Source: Sipunculus nudus
Lineage: Eukaryota; Annelida; Sipuncula; Golfingiida; Sipunculidae
Reading direction: 5' to 3'
Assembly (NCBI GenBank): GCA_026874595.1
Contig: CM049318.1
Span: 43,008,456 to 43,072,455, forward strand
Length of the DNA: 64,000 bases
Shown: in pieces, positions 33,601 through 46,118 of the stretch
Position numbering within the stretch: the stretch's first letter is position 1
Layout: every line of letters starts with the position of its first letter
Made by a program: the position numbers and the translations under genes
The notes under the pieces: generated by a model
Told to the model about the DNA's origin: nothing
The model's input: only the letters and a program-made list of their open reading frames with translations
The model's database searches: none

Positions 33601-34640
33601 AAACATGGCTTGACATCAATACTGGAAAGTACTTGCACTGTCAGGTAAGTAACATTTTTTATTCATATACAACTGAAAGAACCCTACTCTACGATAATTC
33701 TAGTGATATATTAAACAATTTGGCTTGATACTTTCATTATAAAACATTTTTTAATGTAGTGGCTGTAAGTGGCTGAAATGTTGATTTTTTTGCCGCTAAA
33801 AACAGCTCCCATTCCACAGTTCTTTTTTGCCCCATGGAAATTCCCTTGAACTGAAAACGAGGTAAGGGGCGTATTATGATGTAAATACATCTGTTGGAAT
33901 AGTGTTATATCTCACTTTAACTGAGTTTTAAAACTTGAAATTTGCGTGGGTTAAGGAAATTACAGTATTTTGGAAATGCATTGGGGCACGGGAATTGCAC
34001 AGACAATAAATTATTTACACCCTGGATCATACCGTGTGAGTCTCAATTTTTTTTTTAATTTGTGTTAAAATCATTTGAGCATTATTGGCTTTATGACCTT
34101 TAAAAAGGTGTCAAGGTCATCTATATTCAAATCCTTGGCCTTCATGAGGTTTATCAATGCTGCGAGTCTGGTGACTGTACCTTTTACTCTTTATATTTTA
34201 TTGTATTAACATCATTTTAGCATTATTGCCTCTGTGACCTTGAAAAATGTGTCAAAGTCATCCATATTCAAACTTACCTAGCCTTTCATGAGGTTTATCA
34301 GCTCTGTGACATTGAACAAATGTGTCAAGGTCATCTATATTCCAATTTGACCTGGGCCATCATGAGGTTTATCAATGCTACGAGTTTGGTGACTGTCCCT
34401 TAAATTGACCTAGAATTTCATGAGTTGCATCAACCGTGTGAGCATGGTAACTGTATGTTATTTTGTTTTTATGTTATTGCATTAACATCATATCTGTGAT
34501 GGATGCTGACCACTTTTATGCCCCCCCCCCCCCCCCCCCCGGATGGTGCCTTAGGCGACGATGGGGGACGAAAAGGAAAGAGAAGGATCATGTGGTAATT
34601 TAAGACAGTCCAGTAAAGTCCATGCATATGTTAATGCATA
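33601..34640. repeat. intron with GTCAAGGTCATC / CATGAGGTTTATCA repeats and C20 run
   Basis: GTGTCAAGGTCATCTATATTC and TCATGAGGTTTATCAATGCT recur three to four times between 34110 and 34440, a diverged ~100-140-bp tandem. A run of 20 C lies at 34521-34540. Confidence 0.55.
34521..34540 (+). repeat. C20 homopolymer
   Basis: Twenty consecutive C. Other long G/C runs: 26653-26666, 28532-28547, 38670-38686, 39105-39118 and 49086-49100. Confidence 0.95.
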
Positions 34641-35399
34641 GTAGTGTTGGGACGATATGGGTTTTTGATATCATGATAATTATTCAAATTTTATCACGAT
34701 ATACTGTGATATCGAGATAATTTTAATTATATGTAATGGCATTAATAAGCCATCAATAATGATATTTACAACAACCACCTTTAAAGTCTTAACTTTATAC
34801 AAGGGGTTAAGTATTAATATCATTTATACCAATTGTTCCAGTACCACAGAATGACTCATTACGTGATGTAAGTTGCATGAAGGTCCTGCAGGTGTGCAAG
34901 CTTGAGGGGCAGGAAGTCCTGCCCCCATCGTCAATCACCCTTGTCAGAACTTTCCATCAGTTTCCTATAGCTACATAAAAGCCGAATGGAATGTTCGATT
35001 CAGTGGTGACACTTTTATGTTGACATTTTCGTTCCATGCAATAAAAGCATAAATATGTGTACTTATTGCTCTTTCATTATAATGTTATTTTCTCCTGGAA
35101 TTCTCAAGCTTTTGTCCTCTCCGATTCATCCTGCTACTTCCGGACATTTCTGACTAATCCCGAAGTCTGTAAGCACACGGTTCAACCCACACGCGTGTTT
35201 CAAATACATGTGGTTTATATAAATAAATGTGATTCTTTGAAATAAATTTATTTTGTACTTCAAGGGCTTGCTTGTGAATCAAAATCGTGAACAAAAATTG
35301 ATATCGTGGTATCGCGATAATAGGAAAGTTGACGGTATGATAACCGTAGCTGTCAGATATCGTGATAATACCGTATACCCGTAACCATCCCAACCCTAC
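34641..35399. mobile_element. small inverted-terminal element (MITE-like)
   Basis: Ends GTAGTGTTGGGACG and CATCCCAACCCTAC are inverted relatives. Both subterminal regions carry ATATCGTGATAAT-type words in inverse orientation (34690 and 35358). No transposase and no convincing target duplication; only a short CATAG is shared outside. Confidence 0.5.
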
Positions 35400-35601
35400 A
35401 TAGGGAGTGCATGTTTTTATTTTTGCATCATACATTTAATATTAAGTATGGTAACTATGCCAGTGTTTGTGATTTTGTAGTACTACTGCTTAATCTCTGT
35501 AAAATAAACCTGTAATATAACATGACTGACAAAAATGAGTGATAAAATGAACTTATAAAAAGACAAGACTGAAAAGAATATATTGTATTATGGCTACATA
35601 C

Positions 35602-35636
35602 CTGCTACTGTGATGTCGACTAAATCTGGCTTGTTT
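35602..35636 (-). CDS. ARPC2: ARPC2 coding exon 2 (residues 25-37)
   Basis: A 35-nt micro-exon encoding G-NKPDLVDITVA-D. Its acceptor is TATTTTCAG and its donor GTATGT. It takes two bases of Gly25 from exon 1 and gives one base of Asp37 to exon 3, so both junction phases agree with its neighbours. The residues match the N-K-P segment just before the conserved D-F-D-G motif of ARPC2. The exon is too short to stand out as an open frame and was found only through the expected protein sequence. It lies just outside an inverted-repeat element (34641-35399) and is separated from exon 1 by 27.3 kb of transposon-rich intron. Confidence 0.93.
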
Positions 35637-35639
35637 CTG

Positions 35640-36460
35640 AAAATATTTCATAAAAAGTATGTACATACATCAGTACGGTGTGAGACACAAAGACATTTAT
35701 AGGGAACCATGGGTCATGGTGCTCTGCTGAATTTTGTGAAATTTCAGCAAATGCAATATATCCTTATTATTTCTGTTACTGTTTTTATATATAAGCATTT
35801 GAAATGCTAGGAGGAAAAATGATCCTACTATTTGGTGATAATCAAGGATTAAATATATGATTGCCAAACAAATACACTGACATGAGTGCCATGGAAAAAC
35901 CAGTATAGTTTTTTTTTTAGATACTGTGTTGCATATGAAATATTTACAGATGGACAAAAATAACTGATAACTTTATTTCACTTTCTGCTGAGGCAGGGGA
36001 ATAATGATTTTTAGTTTATATTAAATCCTATTTTTCAGCATGTCCTTTATGTCAAGAGAATAAGGATTTTTTTAAAGAATAAAATTCTATCATACTGATT
36101 TTTTTTAATTTTACAAATTTGAAATGCTTGATATCACTCTCTACCTTCAAAATTCCTGTTGAGTAAATATCTTTTCTGATTTTTGACAAAGTACATTATG
36201 TTCAGGCCCTTAACTTCAACAAATCATGCATTATTGACCTAATTTCTAGAATGTGCATAGGAACTATATGCAGGACAAGCTATGCTAAATATAAACTTAA
36301 TAACACTGGTCAGTGATAATCACAGTGGACAGTCTAGAAGTTAGGTATATCAGAAGCTGCCAGAGGCCCTGCGTGCGTGCTGGACCCAGGCTATGGGGGT
36401 AACCTGTGACTAGGGATCGCCTGGCTGGTCTGACAAAGCACGCATTTTTGATTATTAACT
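35640..36460. repeat. repeat with CATGGGTCATGGTGCTC start
   Basis: 35700-36000 (AACCATGGGTCATGGTGCTC, GTTGCATATGAAATATTTACAGATGG, TTTATTTCACTTTC) is also found at 45090-45375. 36160-36290 resembles the 2.2-kb repeat. The remainder is not recognised. Confidence 0.5.
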
Positions 36461-36462
36461 AG

Positions 36463-37476
36463 GGACCAATGGGTCTCGACGCTCAGCTGCATTTGTCTAT
36501 AAGGATATATCATATATGTTTATGAGGTTTTCATAAATATTGGTCCTGTGATCAGTTTGAAGCCAACCTGTCTACCCAAACTGGAGTTATCATCCATAAA
36601 CTGATTTGTGAATGGATGGGCCCTGTGACCTCAACCTTTGACCTTATGACTCCAAAATCAAAAGGAAACTTCCCCTATTGGCAGGTGCACCGTATGTTGA
36701 TGATGAGGAGGATTTAGATGAAAAGTTTGGCTTTAAATGCATCCACAATCTTTCTAAAGTAGTGGGTCCTGTGATTTTGACCTTTGATCTCATGACCCCA
36801 GAATCAACAGTTCTTACTTTAGTGGTGGGCCATATATAAGTCAAGTTTGAAACCAATATTTCAAACCCAACTGGTGTTATCATCTTGAAACTAATATGTG
36901 GATTGATGGCCCCTATGACCTTGACCTTGTGACCCCAAAATCCATAAGTTACTGCCACTATTGGCAGGTGAGCAACATCTGGAAGATAGAATGTTTGGAA
37001 CAGAAAGTTTGGCTAAAAATACATCAACAATCTTTTTAAAGAAGTGGGTCCTGTGACCTTGACCTTTGGCTTTATGACCCCAAAATCAAAAGGGTTCTTA
37101 CATTATTGGTGGGTCCTATATTAGGCAAAATTGAAACCAATAACTGGAGTTATCATTCAGAAACAAATATGTGGACAGATGGGCCCCTGTGACCTTGACC
37201 ATGTGACCCCAAATTCATTTTTGCTCTCCCCATACTGGCAAGTCAGCTGAATGTGCAAAATGAAAAGTTTGGGATGAAAAGCTTGGCTTAAAATGCAGCC
37301 ATAATCATTTAAAAAAAGTGAGTCCTGTGACCTTGACCCTTGACCTCATGACCCCAAAATCATTTAGGTTCTTGCTTTAGTGGTGGGCAATATGTAAGTC
37401 AAGTTTGAAATCCATGTGTCAACACAACCTGGAGTTATCATCTGGAAACAAATTTATGTGGATGGATGGATGGATG

Positions 37477-37509
<33 letters not shown>

Positions 37510-37990
37510 GGTGATTACTATATGGCATCCACTTGTGATCAATTAACACACCAGGTTTTTGGACACTAAATTTAATTACAGCTGAGAAACTGACATGATT
37601 GTTGTCATTTTATAGTAAAAAAAATATTCATTAAAATAACAAAAAATACAGGTGGCGCAACCACTTTTCGGGAACTGACAAAACTAGTCATGGTCAATAT
37701 TCTAGGCATGATTCATGACAATCCATGCATTAATTATCAAGATAGTGTAGGTTTTGTATTATATTTTTAATTATTCTGGGGGGTACTTTCATGCCCAAGA
37801 GCTCGGAGGATATAGGTCGCAGTGACCTACTTTCAGGTTTCCAAGGAGATTTTTTATTGACCTCTCTGGATATTCACTTAGAAGTTTCTAGGTCCAGCAG
37901 TTACGATTTGTGCCCTGCTACAGACGCCTGGACGGGCGACGGACAAAGCGCCATTCCTATACCTCAGTTGACTTACAGTCAGCTGAGCTA
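36463..37990 (+). repeat. dispersed repeat copy A2 (Helentron/HINE-like)
   Basis: Longer sister of 2607-3640: AGGGACCAATGGGTCTCGAC and GCTCAGCTG at the start; four to five ~290-bp units with TGTGACCTTGACCTTTG, AGTTATCATC and GGATGG; a (GACA)n stretch at 37478-37507; then one CCTGGATATTC unit and the terminal hairpin at 37960-37990. Confidence 0.6.
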
Positions 37991-37999
37991 AAAACCCTA

Positions 38000-39096
38000 T
38001 GCTAATTATGGGATTCCTGTGACACGTGATTGTTTCAACCAATGACCATCAAGATGGTCTAATCCATGTCATTGAATGGTAAACAAACATGGTGGATGTG
38101 AGATATGCCCCTACAAACCTGAGGTCTAAATTTGATGGCAAATTGAAATGGTAAGCAACCATGCGAAGATATTTTGGTCTATTACGCAGGATTTGTTAAT
38201 ATGATATTATTAATATGCAAAACAAGGGACCCATGGGTCACTGTACTCAGCTAAAGTTGACCTTGAAGGTGAAATTCTAAAATAAAATCAAATGGAAATG
38301 AAGTTTTAGAGGAAAAGGTAATATAGGCCATAGCTGGTTGACATGATTGGTTTGTACTGATGAGTAAGAAATTGTTGCAAATAATATTTTGTGACCAAAC
38401 CATGCATTTCCTAATGTTAAAATTGAAGCATGTGAGCAGTTTTTGAACAGAGATGTATATTATTACCATGATCATTGGTTGGCTCTTTGATAAATTGTTG
38501 ACAGTTCAGTAGTTTACACATTTGTTCATTTGGATCTATCTTTTATGATACCTGTTATTAAATATATGAGGATTTTTTTATTTTATAAAATGTAAACAGT
38601 TGAAATATAACTAATGTCCCCAGTCCAGAGATGCAAGGACTTGGTGGTGGTGGTGTGGTGTGTGTGTGTGGGGGGGGGGGGGGGGGAGGTAGAATGATGG
38701 GAGTTACAACATCTCTGTATTATTATAGTGTATATCACTTTATGTTCCATGCTCCTGAGGCAAGAGTATATAAACATATACAGCAAACAAAGCCTATCTC
38801 CAATTATGCTGAGGCAGGAAAATAATGAACAAATGTTTGTATTAGATCCTTATTTTTGTATCACATCAATTTTTTTATTATTTAATGTTTATATTTCTTT
38901 ACATTTCCAATATAACGTATATATCTAATATGAAAGTTGATTCATTATTCTAAATTGCATCATCAGAAATCTCATTCTTGTCAGATAATACAACATCATG
39001 CATACACATGTATATTTATTTTTTACCACAAAAATATATCTTTTAAATTTGCAATTATATAAAAACTAAATATTTCTTGGCACCCAGACGATTAAT
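38000..39096. repeat. intron with partial repeat and GT/G-run microsatellite
   Basis: 38225 opens with AGGGACCCATGGGTCACTG, the repeat-start motif, but no matching right end was found. 38641-38686 is (GGT)n, (GT)n and a G17 run. The rest is AT-rich with no feature seen. Confidence 0.45.
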
Positions 39097-40991
<1,895 letters not shown>

Positions 40992-41386
40992 AATAATACT
41001 TGATTAAGATTTGACAAATCTATATTGTGCCTTTATTATCCATAATTTGCTTCATAATTTATAAATTCATGCATACTGATGGGTTTAATTATATTTTAAT
41101 TGTTAAAATCATTTAAAAGAATTGATTTCTTTAAAAATGCTACATTAACAAAACATGGCATCTTCTTGGTTACTCCTTGAATTACTTTTTCAAGGAAAGT
41201 TTTGTATATTAGAGTGGAAACAGCATTACAATTAAGAAAATACAGTGCAAACATTCACAATAACAATCACTGCTGGGTGAGTATTGGGTGGATGGGGGTA
41301 TGAGAATAACTGTACACCTGTTACAGCAGGGGATCTCTCCCAGTCACTGTAACAAATCAGGAACCCTGGCAAAGCTGACTTCCAGA
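40992..41386. other. intron between two elements, no feature recognised
   Basis: AT-rich. The last 8 bases, CTTCCAGA, are the left target duplication of the next element. Confidence 0.5.
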
Positions 41387-41563
41387 CAGACATGGGGTAA
41401 TAGTAATAAGTAATAGTAATTGACTATTACAGCTTTTTCCATGTAATAGTAATAGTAATAGACTCAAAAATTTGAGCTGTAATAGTAATAGTAATAGAAA
41501 CAGAAGGCAAAGTAATAGAGTAATACATATTACTTTCTATTACTTCCTGTGAGCCCCTTGATC

Positions 41564-41740
41564 TACTAGACTAGATCTAGTATTTTGAGTCACTAGACAG
41601 ACACGGTTGAGGTGGTCCGGGACCACCTAGACTAGACTAGATCTAGTATTTTGAGTCACTAGACAGACACGGTTGAGGTGGTCTGGGACCACCGCCCCGG
41701 CCTGTCTCTGGGACCACCGCCCCGGCCTGTCTCTTTAAAA
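41564..41740. mobile_element. 177-bp insertion with 13-bp target duplication
   Basis: Flanked by GAGCCCCTTGATC at 41551-41563 and 41741-41753. It contains a ~73-bp unit (CTAGATCTAGTATTTTGAGT onward) twice and a ~29-bp GGGACCACCGCCCCGGCC unit twice, and ends TCTCTTTAAAA. Absent from the four sister elements. The duplication length suggests target-primed retroposition; identity unknown. Confidence 0.7.
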
Positions 41741-42862
41741 GAGCCCCTTGATCATGAAGCATATCAGCTAATAAAGCTGAACAGACTCAGTTCTTGTCCA
41801 GTAATTGCCCAGGATGTGCCTATTGTTGAGACAAGCTTTGGCCAGCTGCCACATTGCTGGTGACCACTGGTGCTAATTACATTGGAGTATTGGAGAATAT
41901 TGGACAGAGTAGGTCACAGCCATATAAGTTACCTGACACAATCTGACCTTTGATTAGTAAACCATGGATAAACAGAGGCATGTTTGATGTTAAGAGACAG
42001 ATAAATAGTGTATTATTATTGTGACATGTACATCTTATCTCACATCCATCAATCCATATGCATATTCTGAAATGTACCTAGATTTGTTTTCACAAGCCAG
42101 TTTGCATTTTAATCATACAGACTGCAATAACACACATTCAAGAAAAATATAAAATGGAACCATATAAAGTCACTTTAGAGTGCAGACCCAAAATGTTCAT
42201 GATAAGCTTATGGTGTTTTCACTACCCATAATGTATAGAAGCCTGCAATGCTATCAACTCATACCAGTACTACAATCACTTAGATAAAGTCATACTGCAG
42301 GCACATGTATTATCTAGTTAATTTTTATACATATTCTTTTAAAACTATTCTTTTAATATTTTTCTGTTATTTCATAGTACAAATTTGCAGACATTCAGAC
42401 AATGCCTTCATTCAGTATCTAAAATTATGTAATTAATATTTTGAAAATTAAATGTACCATTTTTTCACAATATTAATTTATTTGATTATATAATATGAGA
42501 ATATAAGTAACTGTTAATATTTTATTATTTAATATCTGAAATTTTGATATCAAATAATTAGAACCTGTGATGTACAAAATTTAAAGTACAAGGTTGTTTA
42601 ATACTAAATTCATTGTGAAAGTGATTTAAATAATATTTAATTTGTTTTGTAAAATTGATGTAAGTTTAAATCACTCTCCATATTCCTAAATTATCCTTTA
42701 CTGGTTTTGCTGCAATGAAGAAGGGCATGCCTGAAGAATAAAAGCCATGCATGCTACCATTATTGTAAAGTTTACCACCTCTCTGTTCGCTCTCAAGAAG
42801 TACTATGCAATGGAATAAAAAATGGCATCACATCCAAATGAACATACACCTAAGAAGATGGG

Positions 42863-43559
42863 ATTACGGTCGTAATGAGCGCGGTCGGGATGGGTGAGCG
42901 GTTCCTGGACGTGGTCGGGATTGGCGTGGTCGGGCTGGGCATGCCGGTTTATACAAAGCAAGATTGGTGCTGCTGGGCATGGTAGCAGTGATTTTATAAA
43001 ATGAGAGGAAATTCATTTAAAATTATCATTTAATTATAAAAGTTGAATAAATATCTGATTGAGGGATCATTTGAAATAAAGCCAGAGAGAGAGAGAGAGA
43101 GAGATTTCACTTTGAGTACTTATGAAAGAAAAAGAATTTCTAGCATTATTGCCCATCACGATGCTGGCCATCGTCAATGCAATCATGAACGTTTCTTTTA
43201 ATAAATATTATATATTTTGCTGGGGAAGTGCATTATTTATGTATAATATAGTGAATGTTTGTGAAGACGAATTTTTACAGCTGTTTAAACAGCATTGTAG
43301 GAAACCTCTGTGCCGCTCATTTACTAAATAATCGGTGTAGGCTTCCTAGTGCCTAGTGAGCAGGTTTTCTTCCTTCGACATACTTCTACAGGTAACTTGG
43401 TTGCTTACATCAACAAATGTTGTTTGGTATTGAAATCGTTTATTATGGAACAAAAATTTTGTTATTTTCAAGGATAAATGTCCAGCAACAAGAATTAGAC
43501 GTGTAAAAAAAGCGTTCAAGGTCGATTTTTTTTGTCGTCCAAACCTGGGAATGTTGTTA

Positions 43560-43602
<43 letters not shown>

Positions 43603-43838
43603 GTACATTGAAATGCATTCTCGTGCAGCTCATCAAAAACCCTCTTATCATCAACCAACTGTTAGAAAATAACAATATTGAGGGAATAAGTAATAAGTTT
43701 CATAAGAGCCGTCGCGTCCATGTCCAGCAGCATCAATCTCGCTTTGTATAAACCGGCATGCCCAGCCCGACCACGCCAATCCCGACCACGTCCAGGAACT
43801 GCGCGCCCATCCCGACCACGCTCATTATGTCTGACACT
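42863..43838. mobile_element. nested inverted-repeat element with 9-bp target duplication (MULE-like?)
   Basis: 976 bp between GAAGATGGG at 42854-42862 and 43839-43847. The ~95-bp GC-rich arms (GAGCGCGGTCGGGATGGG onward and its inverse ending GACCACGCTCATTAT) contrast with the AT-rich interior. The interior has (GA)n at 43086-43105 and (TA)n at 43563-43600, and no recognisable protein. The sister copies at 50.9, 53.8 and 60.8 kb show the uninterrupted site. Long inverted ends with a 9-bp duplication fit Mutator-like elements, but this is inference. Confidence 0.8.
43122..43331 (+). other. small open frame inside the nested element
   Basis: 69 codons (MKEKEFLALLPITMLAIVNA onward, hydrophobic first half, Cys-rich tail). 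No family recognised. Given here only because it is the longest non-repetitive frame in the nested element; likely chance. Confidence 0.15.
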
Positions 43839-44662
43839 GAAGATGGGGTACTTTTGTCTCCAGTTTGGTTCTGTCCAGAATCTTGATGTAAACAGTATTT
43901 TTATTGGATGTATTTATAAGGACTGGGAAACAGGACACAGCCCTACATAAATCCCTCTCTTGATACATACATAAAGGACTGAATTGGCAGCTTTGATACT
44001 AAATAATAATATGCAATAATCATAAATAATTCCTCTGGAGACAATTTTTAGTTACACTGAAAATTTTTATTTATTAACTATGAGAAAGAAGATTAAATCT
44101 AAACGGAAGTATGTACTATAAAATAAATTGATGTGAAATATATATGAAAATAATATAAATTGTACAAGTGTGCATTAAGTTTTAAATCAATGCTTTACAT
44201 ATGCCAGGGCCTTTACAATTGGTTGCTTTTAAATTACATGTATTCAAGAGTTCTTACAATTATCTTATAATTTCGACTTGAAATGCCCCAATAACGATCA
44301 TTTAGGTTTCAAAATACAAAATAAAAAAAAAAACAGAATTAAAGATGCTGAAATAATTAAGATCTCCAGTATCATTAGACTTCTTGTAAATGAAAGACAC
44401 AGTATAAGAAAATTGGGTAGGTAACTGGATGATATAGGTGCTTGTAATATTATTTAAACGTGATTGTAGTGCTAGTTTATAGCACTCATGGCTGCCCAAG
44501 GTCTAGAATCCTCCCATCAGTTTAAGTAATAGTAATTGTAATAGATACCCCAGTAATAGTAATAGTAATAGAAGATAAAATGTGGTAATAGTAATAGTAA
44601 TTTAAGAAATTGATAGTAATAGTGATAGAACAACTGTAATAGACCCCATGTCTGCTTCCAGA

Positions 44663-46118
44663 GACCAGGAGTGGGCTGCCTGCATCTGGACATAGAAAGT
44701 GACCTGAAGAAACAAGGGACCTGAGGGTCATAGCGCTCAGCTGAAATTCATTGTGAGAATATTTTTATAACGTTCAGACAAAATCCAAATTGGGAATCTG
44801 ACCATTATAAACCTTGATCAGGATTTGGTCCAGCCCAAATCCTGATTCCGACTGCAATTTGATATAAAACTGAATAACCTCTTCTACCATGTGACCTTGA
44901 CCTTTGACCTCATGGCAAAAAAAGGGGTTCTTACTTAATTGGTGGGCCTTATATAAATCAAGTTTGAAACCAATATATTAATCCAAAACTTGCATAGTCA
45001 TTTGGGTTAGGGTTAGTGACTCCAATATCAATCAGGTTCTTCCCCTACTGGCAGGTGAGCCACATGTGCAGGTTCGAAGGTTTGGGATGAAACCTCATAG
45101 GTCATGGTGCTCAGCTGAAGTTTGAAATTTTTGTAAATGCGAAATATTCTATAGTAATGTTTTTCATATATACAAGCATTTGAGAACCTAATAGGAAAGG
45201 GGCCCTCCTACTTGGTTACAGTAAAGTTTTAAATATATCATTGCAAAACTAATACTCTGACAAGACTGTCATGAAGAAAAACAGTAAACGTTTTGAGATA
45301 CTGTGATGCATATGAAAAATTACAGATGGACAGGCAAGTGGACAGAATGGACTAATACCTTTATTTCACTTTCACAGGAATAATGTATTAAGTTTATATT
45401 TAAGCCTATTTTTTTAGCATATCCACTTTTTCAATAAAATTTTTTATCAGATCCATTTTTTTTTATTTACAAGTTTTATAAATTTGTAATAAAAAAATCT
45501 GAAAATATAAGTTAAAATATCCGAATTCTAAGTTGGAATCATTATTTATCCAGAGTGTAGCTCATATCAGGTCATATTATGCACACACTATAATTTTATT
45601 ATTTCTAAATCAAAAATGTTTAAAGTGATTTTAAAAGAAAATAATGCCACAACATGGCATCTTCAAGATTATTCCTTGAATCACTATTGAAAAGTTTTGT
45701 ACATTGAAGCTTTCAGTAAATGCTTAATTTTATTCACCGAAATAAAAGATCAAGTAAATCTGATAAAATAAAACCATCTTTTCAAATAAAGTATACACAC
45801 TGTTAATGAGGGACAAACATCATCATTGTGGCAATTACTATCTCAGCTATAACTTTTTACTGGATTTAATAGTCAATTTCACACCTTGTGAAGTTTTTAC
45901 TCTTCTGAAGTAAAGAATTACTTATCTGATGATCATCCATACTTTCATATAGCAATACACCACTTTGTGGACACAATTAAATGTGCACTTTAATCATTGT
46001 AACCCTGGTGGTACAATACAAAATCTAAAATGTAGCACAGCCTAGAAAAAGAATGAATCCAATACAGAAAACTAGAAATTACTTGGCACTGCAGGTGCCA
46101 GAGTATCCCCAGACATAA
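44663..46118. repeat. mosaic of repeat starts and intron sequence
   Basis: AGGGACCTGAGGGTCATAGC with CGCTCAGCTGA (44705-44735), one TGTGACCTTGACCTTTGACCT unit (44888), and a second CATAGGTCATGGTGCTCAGC start (45095) whose next 280 bp parallel 35700-36000. 45400-46100 is AT-rich with nothing recognised. Confidence 0.5.

Larger units (their letters stand above)
41387..44654 (-). mobile_element. hAT-like TATTAC element, reverse copy with two nested insertions
   Basis: CAGACATGGGG at 41387 and its inverse ending at 44654, flanked by the 8-bp duplication CTTCCAGA (41379-41386 and 44655-44662). Arrays of GTAATA, the complement of TATTAC, lie inside both ends. Interrupted by a 177-bp insert (41564-41740) and a 976-bp inverted-repeat element (42863-43838). 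Without these it would be about 2.1 kb, like its sisters. Confidence 0.9.

Noticed and set aside
43122..43331. 69-codon frame as a transposase of the nested element
   Set aside because: Too short, no catalytic motif; listed only as a low-confidence open frame.
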